From Paenibacillus vini (lineage in GTDB: Bacteria; Bacillota; Bacilli; Paenibacillales; Paenibacillaceae), in the NCBI RefSeq assembly GCF_018403325.1, contig NZ_BOSL01000028.1:1-37362 (forward strand): DNA of 37,362 nucleotides. The letters are read 5' to 3'. The notes beneath the pieces are model-generated. The model did no database searches. It was not told where the DNA came from and was given only the letters and a program-made list of their open reading frames with translations. The position numbers and the translations under genes were made by a program. Position 1 is the first letter of the stretch. Each line of letters opens with the position of its first letter. This document shows positions 25,120-33,659 of the stretch, piece after piece.

Positions 25120-25908
25120 TTAAGACCCTGCGCCCCGATACCGCCGAACTCCATAGTTCCAAGCAGTCAAACCGATGGCGAGGAACACCCCGCCCACGAC
25201 CGGAGTGAGAAACGCCATGTTCCTCATCTCCTCGCGCTCCAGAAATAACGACGCCGGGTAGACGCCGACGAAGGCAAACGGCAGTATCCAGGTAAGCAGC
25301 ACCTGAATGGCGCGGTTGTAAATGGTTACCGGGTAACGCCCGTAACCTTGAACGTTGAACATCAACGGCAGAATGCCGGTCGGTGCATCGGAGTAGAAAG
25401 ACAGCGACGTCAGAGCCGTGTAAATCCCCGTATAAATCGCTACCGCGCTAATCGTCAGCACCAGCATGGCGGGAATGGTCCACCATTCAAACGGCAGGCC
25501 CAACTGCGATCCGCTGATCGCCATGATCACGATCCCGATGATGGAGCCTACCAGCGCAGGCGGATCGACATTTTCCAAGAAGATTTGGAACAGATTATGC
25601 GCCGGACGGGTCATAACCCGGTCCATTTCCCCTTTTACAATATAGCGTTCGCTGAAGCCCCACAAATTGATGAAACAGCTGAACACGCCAAAAGGCACCA
25701 TAAAAAATCCGTAAACAAACACCACTTCGCCCTGGCTCCAGCCGCCAAGACTGTCGGTATGCATGAAGATTACGAAGATGAAGATCAGATTCGTCGCCTG
25801 GAACAGCAGATCAGAAATGACTTCAACCCAGAAATCCGCCCGGTAAGTCATCCGGGTTTTAATGTAGTTTTTCAAATACTCTACGATGAGCCCTAAGTAA
25901 TATGACAT
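25120..25908 (-). CDS. ABC-2-type transporter permease (second)
   Basis: 262 residues with six predicted membrane helices, of the ABC2_membrane_6 (PF06182) type. It begins MSYYLGLIVEYLKNYIKTRM, with the family-like ADFWVEVISDLLFQATNLIF, and later GEMDRVMTRPAHNLFQIFLEN. It probably pairs with the preceding permease to form the membrane channel. It starts six bases after the neighbour ends. The AAGGAG site is only two or three bases from ATG, unusually close. Confidence 0.9.
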   Translation of the reverse strand: MSYYLGLIVEYLKNYIKTRMTYRADFWVEVISDLLFQATNLIFIFVIFMHTDSLGGWSQGEVVFVYGFFMVPFGVFSCFINLWGFSERYIVKGEMDRVMTRPAHNLFQIFLENVDPPALVGSIIGIVIMAISGSQLGLPFEWWTIPAMLVLTISAVAIYTGIYTALTSLSFYSDAPTGILPLMFNVQGYGRYPVTIYNRAIQVLLTWILPFAFVGVYPASLFLEREEMRNMAFLTPVVGGVFLAIGLTAWNYGVRRYRGAGS

Positions 25909-25914
25909 ATCTCC

Positions 25915-26718
25915 TTAACCTCCCTGCACAAACAGGCGTTTCCGCGACATCCGGTACAGCAAGACCATAGGGATCAGCAATAGCAGGAACCAGAGCACCT
26001 GAATCCCGAGCACATGCCAGATGCCTACGCCTTGAATCCGTCCGGTAAACACGGAACCCGGCAAGTAAGTTATCGCCTGGAACGGTAAAAATCCCATAAT
26101 GTCGGCAAGCCAGCCCGGAAACAAACTGATCGGGATGATCAGGCCGGAGAACAGGTCGACGACAACCCGTTTCATGCGCATGAAGCCCTCATTATTTTCC
26201 ACGAAAAAAGCCATCAGCCCGGTAATCACATTAAGCTGAGAATTGATCAGAAAGCTGAAAAACAGCATGACGAGAAACCCTGCCCACGCCTCGGGCGCGG
26301 TCGGAAGCTTCACCGGAAAGAGCAGCATGGCGATCGCCATCCCAGGGATCATAAACAGCATGAACCGGAACAAGCCTTCACCAAAACCTTGCATCATTTT
26401 AACCATGATGTAGTTATAAGGCCGGATAAACTGAATCGCGATACTTCCGTCCCGGATATCTGTTGAGATTTCACGGTCCAGATTGTTAAAATAAAACGCG
26501 CGGGCCATCCACGAAACAGCCAAATATGTTGTCATCTGCGACGCGGTGAACCCGCCCAGCTCCCCGCCGCCTCCGTAGATCGCTTTCCAGGTAAAATAGT
26601 ACACTCCAATATTGAGCGTATAAATCAGAATGCCTGTGTAGTAATTGACCCGATACGCCAGCATCGTCAAGAACCGGATTCGGATAAAATCGATATACGC
26701 GCTGGCTCCGCTAAACAT
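25915..26718 (-). CDS. ABC-2-type transporter permease (first)
   Basis: 267 residues, six predicted helices, same family as the downstream permease but clearly diverged. It begins MFSGASAYIDFIRIRFLTML and contains STDIRDGSIAIQFIRPYNYIM, matching the EMDRVMTRPAHN segment of its partner. It overlaps the ATPase gene by eight bases, so the two are translationally coupled. Exporters of this type move lipids, peptides or drugs, but no substrate is suggested by sequence. Confidence 0.9.
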   Translation of the reverse strand: MFSGASAYIDFIRIRFLTMLAYRVNYYTGILIYTLNIGVYYFTWKAIYGGGGELGGFTASQMTTYLAVSWMARAFYFNNLDREISTDIRDGSIAIQFIRPYNYIMVKMMQGFGEGLFRFMLFMIPGMAIAMLLFPVKLPTAPEAWAGFLVMLFFSFLINSQLNVITGLMAFFVENNEGFMRMKRVVVDLFSGLIIPISLFPGWLADIMGFLPFQAITYLPGSVFTGRIQGVGIWHVLGIQVLWFLLLLIPMVLLYRMSRKRLFVQGG

Positions 26719-27766
26719 GAGTCATCACGCTCTCGTCCTCGGTCACATCGTTCGCGTCCGTTTTCTTCTCGGCGGAACCGGACTGATAAATGCTGCGAAC
26801 GATATCGTCCGTATTTGTCTCGATGATTTTGATGTCGGTAATGTCCGCCTTCCCGACAACTTGTCCGAGCACGTCGGACACATTGATTTCTAGCGGGATC
26901 CAGACCTTGGCGCCTAAATCATTCTCCGCCGACCATTCCACAGGCAGTCCTGCCGTCCAGGCTTGAAGCTGAGCCAGCTTCGTGCCGGTTCCGAACTGGA
27001 ATTGGACTTCCCGCCCGGTGCCCCAGCGGTTTTTCAGTTCTTCCAGCCCGCCGTCATAAATGATCCGGCCATCATCCAGCATAATGACTCGGGAGCAAAG
27101 CGCCTCGATATCTTGAAGGTCATGAGTCGTGAGGAGGATCGTTGTGCCATGCTCACGGTTCATATCCTTCAGAAATTCGCGGATTTCCGATTTGACCACA
27201 ATGTCCAGTCCGATCGTCGGCTCGTCCAAAAACACGATGGACGGATTATGGAGCAGTGCAGCCACCAGCTCACAGCGCATCCGCTGACCGAGACTGAGCT
27301 TACGCACGGGACGGTTCAGCAGATCCTGCAGCTGAAGCCGTTCCACCAATTCGTCCAGCCGGCGCTTGAAATCCTGTTCCGACACCTTATATACCTTGCG
27401 AAGCAGCTGGAACGATTCGATCACCCCGATATCCCACCACAGCTGACTCCGCTGTCCGAATACCACGCCGATATGCTGAACGAACTTCTCCCTCTCCTCA
27501 TATGGAACAAATCCGCCGACCGATAGATGGCCGGAAGTCGGAACTAGAATTCCGGTCAACATTTTAATCGTCGTCGACTTACCGGCGCCGTTCTCGCCGA
27601 TATATCCGCAGATTTCTCCTTGAGGAATTTGGAACGAAATATCTTTTACAGCGGCGACCTCATTGTACTGCCGCTTGAACAAATCTTGAAAAGCGCCCTT
27701 CAAGCCTTCGCGGTTCTTCTGAACCTTGAACGTTTTGCGCAAATCCTTCACTTCAATTGCATTCAT
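26711..27766 (-). CDS. ABC transporter ATP-binding protein
   Basis: 351 residues. Walker A GENGAGKSTT near residue 57, Q-loop VVFGQRSQLWWD, signature RKLSLGQRMRCELVAAL near 157 (LSLGQ) and Walker B SIVFLDEPTIGLD near 178, then the H-loop TTHD. A C-terminal extension of about 100 residues follows, typical of the NatA/DrrA-like export ATPases. It is the first gene of a three-gene operon and should energise the two permeases. Confidence 0.94.
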   Translation of the reverse strand: MNAIEVKDLRKTFKVQKNREGLKGAFQDLFKRQYNEVAAVKDISFQIPQGEICGYIGENGAGKSTTIKMLTGILVPTSGHLSVGGFVPYEEREKFVQHIGVVFGQRSQLWWDIGVIESFQLLRKVYKVSEQDFKRRLDELVERLQLQDLLNRPVRKLSLGQRMRCELVAALLHNPSIVFLDEPTIGLDIVVKSEIREFLKDMNREHGTTILLTTHDLQDIEALCSRVIMLDDGRIIYDGGLEELKNRWGTGREVQFQFGTGTKLAQLQAWTAGLPVEWSAENDLGAKVWIPLEINVSDVLGQVVGKADITDIKIIETNTDDIVRSIYQSGSAEKKTDANDVTEDESVMTHV

Positions 27767-27842
27767 CTTCGCAGTACCTCTCTAAACTTAAGATCGATGG
27801 ACGGGCTCCATCCATATCGCCTTAAAATTATATAGCAGCTGA

Positions 27843-27869
27843 GAAAAAAGCGCCAGCCCGGAAAGGCTC
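27843..27869 (-). terminator. Probable terminator of proS
   Basis: AGCC/GGCT stem with a short loop, then GGCGC and TTTTTT on the minus strand, directly after the proS stop codon. The stem is short, so the call is moderate. Confidence 0.6.
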
Positions 27870-27872
27870 ATC

Positions 27873-29615
27873 CTAATGTCCAATATTAGCCGTATTAAGC
27901 ATTCCCAGAATTCGTTCCACAGCGTCATCGGCACTAAGCGACGTTTTATCACGAGGAGAATGACGCTCCGCATATTCAACCAGACCTGCTGCGGCATCCT
28001 TGCCGATCACGATTCGCACCGGGAGTCCGATCAGATCAGCATCCTTGAATTTAACCCCGGCCCGTTCATCGCGATCATCGAGCAGCACTTCAACACCTTT
28101 CGATTGCAAGCGTTGATACAGTTCTTCAGCGAGCCGAGCCTGTTCTTCATCCTTCACCGAAACCGGCACCAGGTGCACATGGTATGGCACCAATGCCAGT
28201 GGCCAGACGATCCCGTTGTCGTCGTGGTTCTGCTCAATGACAGCGGACAAAATACGGGAAACCCCGATCCCGTAGCAGCCCATAATCATCGTTTGGGCCT
28301 TGCCCGAAGCGTCAAGAAACGTCGCGCCCAGCTTTTCACTGTATTTGGTCCCCAGCTTGAATACATGTCCCACCTCAATGCCGCGGTAGAATTTCAAGGT
28401 TCCATCGGCGCAGCGAGGACATGGTTCGCCTTCCTGTACCGTGCGAAAATCCCCCACCTTGGAATGCGTCAAATCCCTGGAAGGAACAAGCTGCCGGTAG
28501 TGATAATCCAACTCGTTGGCCCCGGCAATTCCATGTTCCATTTCTGCCGCTGAGTGATCTAATAGAACAGAGATATTAGTCAAACCGTAGGGACCGATGA
28601 AACCTACCTGAACTCCAGTCCAAGCCTGCACCGACTCCGGATCGGCGATTTCAATCATCTCGGCGCCCAGGAAACTTTTTACTTTCAGCTCATTGATTTC
28701 CTGATCCCCGCGCACGACTACAGCTACCGGTTCTCCGTCAACCGCGAAAAGCACCGTTTTCATGATCTCCGCTGCCCTTACTCCTAACGAGGATACAAGC
28801 TGATCGATCGTTTTGATGGCCGGTGTATTGAACTTTTCCGGCTGCCCTAAGTCCTCAGTTCCAGCTCCGATAACAGTTTTGAAGTTAGAACCCGATTCTG
28901 CCTTTTCGAGATTAGCGGCATAGTCGCAGCACGTACATGTGGCAATCGTATCCTCACCGATATCGGCTAAAGCCATGAATTCATGGGTTCCCCCTTCGCC
29001 CCCGATCGCTCCCGCATCCGCCTCCACCGCGCGGAAGTTCAAGCCGCAGCGCTCGAATATCCGATGATAGGCATGATACATCTCCCAATAGGAACGGTCC
29101 AATCCTTCCCAGTCCGGGTCGAATGAATACGCATCCTTCATCAGGAACTCCCTGCCACGCAGCAGTCCGAAACGTGGGCGACGCTCATCACGATATTTAG
29201 TCTGGATTTGATACAAAGTAACAGGCAATCTCCGGTATGAGCTTATTTCTTGTTTGACCAGCGAAGTGATTACCTCTTCATGAGTCGGCCCTAATGCGAA
29301 TTCCCGTCCATGGCGGTCCTTCAAACGAATCAACTCCGGACCATATACCTCATAACGGCCGGATTCCTCCCATAGTTCAGCAGGCTGCATGGCCGGCATC
29401 AGCAGTTCCTGTGCTCCGGCCCGGTCCATTTCCTCCCGTACGATTTGCTCCGCTTTGCGCAGCACCCGTCTGCCAAGCGGCATATACGTGTAAATCCCGG
29501 CGGCCAACTGTCGGATGAGACCGGCGCGAAGCAGCAATTGGTGGCTAACAGCCTCCGCATCGCCCGGCGATTCCCGCAGTGTATTCAGTAATAATTGGCT
29601 TTGGCGCATGATCAA
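27873..29615 (-). CDS. proS: Prolyl-tRNA synthetase (bacterial type)
   Basis: 580 residues, class II synthetase that charges tRNA-Pro. N-terminal catalytic signatures are LIRQLAAGIYTYMPLGRRVLRK, LLMPAMQPAELWEESGRYEVYG and FALGPTHEEVITSLVKQEI (motif 2 region), then YQIQTKYRDERRPRFGLLRGREFLMKDAYSFD. A YbaK-like editing insertion occupies about residues 240-390. Motif 3 is MIMGCYGIGVSRIL, and the anticodon-binding domain forms the C-terminus. Length and editing insert match the bacterial long form. A T-box leader lies directly upstream. Confidence 0.98.
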   Translation of the reverse strand: MIMRQSQLLLNTLRESPGDAEAVSHQLLLRAGLIRQLAAGIYTYMPLGRRVLRKAEQIVREEMDRAGAQELLMPAMQPAELWEESGRYEVYGPELIRLKDRHGREFALGPTHEEVITSLVKQEISSYRRLPVTLYQIQTKYRDERRPRFGLLRGREFLMKDAYSFDPDWEGLDRSYWEMYHAYHRIFERCGLNFRAVEADAGAIGGEGGTHEFMALADIGEDTIATCTCCDYAANLEKAESGSNFKTVIGAGTEDLGQPEKFNTPAIKTIDQLVSSLGVRAAEIMKTVLFAVDGEPVAVVVRGDQEINELKVKSFLGAEMIEIADPESVQAWTGVQVGFIGPYGLTNISVLLDHSAAEMEHGIAGANELDYHYRQLVPSRDLTHSKVGDFRTVQEGEPCPRCADGTLKFYRGIEVGHVFKLGTKYSEKLGATFLDASGKAQTMIMGCYGIGVSRILSAVIEQNHDDNGIVWPLALVPYHVHLVPVSVKDEEQARLAEELYQRLQSKGVEVLLDDRDERAGVKFKDADLIGLPVRIVIGKDAAAGLVEYAERHSPRDKTSLSADDAVERILGMLNTANIGH

Positions 29616-29630
29616 ACTCCCCTTTCAACA

Positions 29631-29880
29631 TAAAAAGACACATTCGTCAGGGACGAATGTGTCGTGGTACCACCCTTGTTTAACCGTCGGCATAGCAACG
29701 GTCCTTCATTAAATAACGGCAGCTGCCGGCAACGGCTAATTGGTATAATCCCCAGTCTCCGTTACTGCTCACAAGGTAGGGTCAACGTCCGGTCGCGGCG
29801 GGAAGCCTTTCAGCCTGCGGGATTCCTCTCTGTTATCGCGATTGTTGAACGATGGGGCCTTGGTCTAAGCATTTTAACAA
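29631..29880 (-). promoter_or_regulatory. T-box riboswitch leader of proS
   Basis: On the minus strand the T-box core GGGTGGTACCACG (29663-29675) is followed by a 12-base-pair terminator hairpin GACACATTCGTC/GACGAATGTGTC (29636-29662) and a T run at 29631-29635. The 200 bases upstream fold into Stem-I-like pairings. A CCC or CCT triplet near 29778-29781, proline codons, is the probable specifier, though the loop was not resolved. Uncharged tRNA-Pro should pair with the core and stop termination, switching proS on during proline limitation. This leader fills most of the gap between proS and the GDPD gene; 29881-29972 shows nothing I can identify. Confidence 0.9.
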
Positions 29881-29972
29881 TATGAGTTTATTATTGGATA
29901 AAATACAGGATCGATCCGAATTAGTCAAGTAGAAACAGCACCTGCGGTTTGAGCGCATTCGATTTCCTTTGT

Positions 29973-30962
29973 CTAATCTGCCTTGAGGCCTGCCAGACGA
30001 TCAATCCGGTTCGTCCAGATCCAACCGCTATACGAGGAAGGAAGCCGCTTTACATCCTCCAGACTGTCAAAACCGCTGGAAAAGTCGCTTCCGTCTCCCC
30101 CCACCACGATAACCCTCGTATCCGCACGTTCCATCCGGCTAAGAAACTTATCCGGCCAGCCCCAAATCCACGGGGCGATCTTCTCGGGAATATGCAATTC
30201 CGTATTCCGGCATGCCGAAGGAATATAACCGGTCCAGCCTGAAGCCTCGTAGGAGATAAGGCATTCCTTGAGCGTCTCCTTGGACATGGCCCGCATATCG
30301 GGTAATTTCTCCTTTAGGGCCGCGATCGGTTCGTCACCACCATACACGGTATATCGCTCCAGCTTTTCACGAGACATCCCGCTAAAATACTCCGCAAGCT
30401 GAACTCCTTCTTCCGCATCATTGCTTTTGATATGTAGCAAAAAGTTCTGATCGGGAAACTGTCTCAGCACTTCCGTCAAAGAGGGCATCAAATTGATTCC
30501 CTTCCCCCGAAACGGATACGTTGAACCTCCGTCTGCCGTATAGCCGTACCCGATGTCCAGAAGCTTCAGTTCCGCCATTGTATAATCCACGGTTTTTCCT
30601 TGCCCATTGGTCCTGCACTCCAGAGACCAATCATGAAACACCGCAAATTGGCCGTCTTTTGTCGGCTTAACATCCAATTCCACCATATCCGCACCTGCCA
30701 GAAACGCCGCTCTCATGGAAGAAATCGTATTCTCCAGATAAGGATGCTCAGGTTCATAAATCCGTTCCGCCGTGCAGGTATCATTCTGAATATTTTCCAT
30801 GGAAAAGGTTTGTGCCAAACCGCGGTGAGCCAGCAACTTGGGACCCTCATCCTCATGATGATTTCCAATAAACAGCGAAGTATTATTGATCCAGATGAAC
30901 AGGAGCAATCCGACTGCGATCCAAAACCGCTTCCGTCTGATCCAGCGTTTTAACAAGTTCAT
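29973..30962 (-). CDS. Glycerophosphodiester phosphodiesterase-family protein, membrane-anchored
   Basis: 329 residues. An N-terminal helix (FWIAVGLLLFIWINNTSLF near residue 15) after a basic stretch anchors it, with the catalytic domain probably outside. GDPD motifs are LLAHRGL (HRG), then EN in HPYLENTISSMRAAFLAG, MVELDVKPTKDG and FAVFHDWSLECRTNG. About 25 extra residues (QTFSMENIQNDTCTAERIYEPEHP in part) separate the HRG and EN motifs, longer than in UgpQ. The ATG at 30962 has GGAGG eight bases upstream; an earlier in-frame TTG overlaps that site. The enzyme would hydrolyse glycerophosphodiesters or related headgroups. Confidence 0.88.
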   Translation of the reverse strand: MNLLKRWIRRKRFWIAVGLLLFIWINNTSLFIGNHHEDEGPKLLAHRGLAQTFSMENIQNDTCTAERIYEPEHPYLENTISSMRAAFLAGADMVELDVKPTKDGQFAVFHDWSLECRTNGQGKTVDYTMAELKLLDIGYGYTADGGSTYPFRGKGINLMPSLTEVLRQFPDQNFLLHIKSNDAEEGVQLAEYFSGMSREKLERYTVYGGDEPIAALKEKLPDMRAMSKETLKECLISYEASGWTGYIPSACRNTELHIPEKIAPWIWGWPDKFLSRMERADTRVIVVGGDGSDFSSGFDSLEDVKRLPSSYSGWIWTNRIDRLAGLKAD

Positions 30963-31010
30963 TTTCGTGTCCTCCAAAATAGAAACACGTAACGACTACT
31001 CCAATTCGAC

Positions 31011-31709
31011 CTAATGGTTCGGGTCGCTTTCGAGAATATAGCCGTTTCCGCGGACAGAGGTAATCTGAAAGGTATCTTTACCGTATTTTTTCCGGATGCG
31101 GTACATAAGCGCATTGATTTCATCCGCCGTCACATCAGGCAATCCGTCGGTCCCCCAAGTCCGGTCATGCCAAACGATACTTTTGATTTCCGCGATGGTC
31201 ACGAGCCGGTTCATATGCTGATGGAGCAGGCGGAGCAAGAGAAATTCTTTTTCCGACATCGGAATTTTGCGTCCGTCAACCTGACACTCCCGTTTTTCCC
31301 ATAGGATGGATACTTGGCCTATTTCACGTTCCTCCGCTTCAGGCACTTCCCGGATGGATTCAAATTCCAGTGTCTGTTCAGCCGAGGCATATGAAAAGTG
31401 CATAATTATGGTTCCCCGCGCCAACTGAATCCGGTCGTTATTTTCCAGCACATAAGGTGCATGTGGAATTACGGGAACCCCGTTGACCTCGCTTCCGTGC
31501 CGGCTGCCCAAATCATAAAGTACTGCCTTCTCTCCCTCTTGCCGAATGCTCAAATGATGCCGGGATACAAAAATATTCGTAAAGGCGATGCCCGGCGCAT
31601 TATCTTTAGTGCCTCTGCCCACTTCGGTCTCCGGTTGGCTCAGATTGAGGCAGGTACCCGGACGGTACGGCTCCCCGCGGATGATATAGAGACATGCGTA
31701 AGTTTCCAG
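31011..31709 (-). CDS. FHA-domain protein with C-terminal winged-helix (OmpR/PhoB-type) domain
   Basis: 232 residues. Residues about 1-95 form a forkhead-associated (phosphothreonine-binding) domain: LYIIRGEPYRPG, EVGRGTKDNAPG, NIFVSRHHLSI (S-R-H) and LYDLGSRHGSEVNG (G-S-x-x-G-x-x-x-N-G). Residues about 130-230 form a PhoB-like winged helix: MSEKEFLLLRLLHQHMNRLV, INALMYRIRKKYG and ITSVRGNGYIL. The start is CTG at 31709, seven bases after GGAGGG. Starting at the GTG at 31622 would cut off the first FHA strands including the G-R-G region's lead-in, and no ATG, GTG or TTG lies in between in a usable place. A signal-dependent regulator is likely; the partner kinase is unknown. Confidence 0.82.
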   Translation of the reverse strand: METYACLYIIRGEPYRPGTCLNLSQPETEVGRGTKDNAPGIAFTNIFVSRHHLSIRQEGEKAVLYDLGSRHGSEVNGVPVIPHAPYVLENNDRIQLARGTIIMHFSYASAEQTLEFESIREVPEAEEREIGQVSILWEKRECQVDGRKIPMSEKEFLLLRLLHQHMNRLVTIAEIKSIVWHDRTWGTDGLPDVTADEINALMYRIRKKYGKDTFQITSVRGNGYILESDPNH

Positions 31710-31821
31710 TTTATTTCCCTCCAGACTCCCTGTCTTCGTTTATCTTAGCTTATCTCCTATTTTAACAAAATCGCCGGACAATGATAAAACCCTCATAAAT
31801 GACTGATAAACCATCTGCCTA

Positions 31822-31861
31822 TAAAAAAGAGAGCCCCGCCGTAAAACCCGGCAAAGACTCC
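31822..31861 (-). terminator. Terminator of the cysJ-cysI operon
   Basis: GCCGG/CCGGC core with an outer GAGAG...CTC pairing is followed on the minus strand by TTTTTTAT, about 40 bases after the cysI stop. Confidence 0.7.
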
Positions 31862-31899
31862 CTTGGATAGTTAAAATTTCATGATGCTCGTCATGTTCA

Positions 31900-33630
31900 T
31901 TAAGCATGAAAATCCTGACCTGAACGGACTTCCTTGACGTACCCGGCACGAATCGTGAAATCGCCGAAATGCTCTCCTTCACGCCGTTCCTTGGCATAAT
32001 GGGCAAATAGAACCCGCAGAGAATCCAAGATTTCCGTCTCCCCGATGTTTTCCTTGTAGAGCTTGTTCAGTCTCTCTCCCGCAAAACCGCCGCCGAGGTA
32101 CATATTGTACTTGCCCGGTGCTTTGCCGATAAAAGAAAGCTCAGCCAGCGCCGGTCTCGCGCACCCGTTCGGGCATCCGGTCATCCGGATGACGATCTCA
32201 TCCTCCCGCAGACCGTTCTCCTCCAGCAGCGGCTCCATCTTGCCCAACAATGTCGGCAGATAGCGTTCCGACTCGGCCATGGCCAGCCCGCAAGTAGGAA
32301 GCGCCACGCAAGCCATGGAATTGAGTTTGAGCGCAGTATAATGCTCGCCGGACGTAATTCCATACTTAGCGATGAGTTCATCGATCTTTTTCTTTTTTGC
32401 GGTCGTTACATTTGAAATGATCAGATTCTGATTCGCCGTCAGCCTGAAATCCCCGGTATGCAGCTTGGCGATTTCCCGCAGTCCGGTCATCAGCAGGTAG
32501 TTTTCTTCATCTTTAATCCGGCCGTTCTCGATAAACAATGTAAAATGCCATTTGCCGCCGTTACCTTTTACCCAGCCGTAGCGATCGCCATGATGGTCGA
32601 ACTGATAAGGCTTCGCAGCTTCCAGCGTCCATCCCAGGCGGCGGGTCAGCTCGTCAACGAACCAATCGATGCCGCGGTCGTCAATCGTATATTTGAACCG
32701 GGCATGCTTCCGAACGGAACGGTCTCCGTAATCCCGCTGAATCGTCACGGTCTTTTCCGCAACATCGATGACTTGCTCCGGCGTACAGAAGCCGATCACC
32801 TGGGCCACTTGAGGATAGGTCTTCACGTCTCCGTGCGTCATGCCCATCCCGCCGCCGACAGCGACGTTGAATCCTTTTAGTTTGCCGTTCTCGGTGACCG
32901 CAATAAGTCCCAAATCCTGGGAAAATACATCCACATCGTTCGATGGCGGTACCGCAATGCCAATCTTGAATTTCCGCGGCAAGTAGACCTTGCCGTAGAT
33001 CGGCTCCTGCTCCTCTTCCGTTCCGTTGTCCCGGCTGTCCAATACCTTTTCGCCGTCCAGCCAAATCTCATGATAAGCTTTGGTCTGCGGTTCCAGGTGC
33101 TCGCTAAGCCGGCTTGCCCAATGGTACACTTCCGCGTGAATATCCGATTGGTTCGGATTCGGGTTACACATTACGTTACGGTTGACGTCACCGCAAGCCG
33201 CCAAAGTGGTCAGCATCGAGTTATGCACTTCCTGAATCGTCTTCTTCATATTCCATTTCAGGATGCCGTGCAATTGAACCGATTGCCGCGTCGTTAAGCG
33301 AATCGTCCCGCTGGAATAAGCTTGAGCAACCCGGTCCATCATCAGCCACTGCTCCGGCGTTACCACGCCGCCCGGTGCCCGTACCCGCAGCATGAACTGG
33401 TATGCCGGTTCCAGCTTTTGTTTGCTGCGCTCGTTACGCAGGTCCCGGTCGTCCTGCATGTAGCTGCCGTGGAATTTCATCAACCGGTTTTCATCTTCCG
33501 GAATCGAGGCCGTAATACGGTCCTCGAGTACCTCTTCCAGCTGGCCGCGCAAATAATTGCTTCTGACTTTTATATCTTCCACGTCGCTGTGCGGCGCACT
33601 GTTCGGCGACAATAAATTGTTCTCAGACAT
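31900..33630 (-). CDS. cysI: Assimilatory sulfite reductase hemoprotein (beta) subunit
   Basis: 576 residues, the sirohaem/4Fe-4S subunit that reduces sulfite to sulfide. Cluster ligands are in [21 protein letters not shown] (C-x5-C) and [17 protein letters not shown] (C-x3-C) near residues 430 and 475. N-terminal features are [20 protein letters not shown] (H-G-x-Y-x-Q-D) and [17 protein letters not shown]. The start has AGGAG at nine bases and lies 29 bases after cysJ. The pair forms a complete NADPH-sulfite reductase for cysteine synthesis. Confidence 0.97.
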   Translation of the reverse strand: MSENNLLSPNSAPHSDVEDIKVRSNYLRGQLEEVLEDRITASIPEDENRLMKFHGSYMQDDRDLRNERSKQKLEPAYQFMLRVRAPGGVVTPEQWLMMDRVAQAYSSGTIRLTTRQSVQLHGILKWNMKKTIQEVHNSMLTTLAACGDVNRNVMCNPNPNQSDIHAEVYHWASRLSEHLEPQTKAYHEIWLDGEKVLDSRDNGTEEEQEPIYGKVYLPRKFKIGIAVPPSNDVDVFSQDLGLIAVTENGKLKGFNVAVGGGMGMTHGDVKTYPQVAQVIGFCTPEQVIDVAEKTVTIQRDYGDRSVRKHARFKYTIDDRGIDWFVDELTRRLGWTLEAAKPYQFDHHGDRYGWVKGNGGKWHFTLFIENGRIKDEENYLLMTGLREIAKLHTGDFRLTANQNLIISNVTTAKKKKIDELIAKYGITSGEHYTALKLNSMACVALPTCGLAMAESERYLPTLLGKMEPLLEENGLREDEIVIRMTGCPNGCARPALAELSFIGKAPGKYNMYLGGGFAGERLNKLYKENIGETEILDSLRVLFAHYAKERREGEHFGDFTIRAGYVKEVRSGQDFHA

Positions 33631-33659
33631 TCGATCTTTCTCCTCTCACGGTCAGGGAA

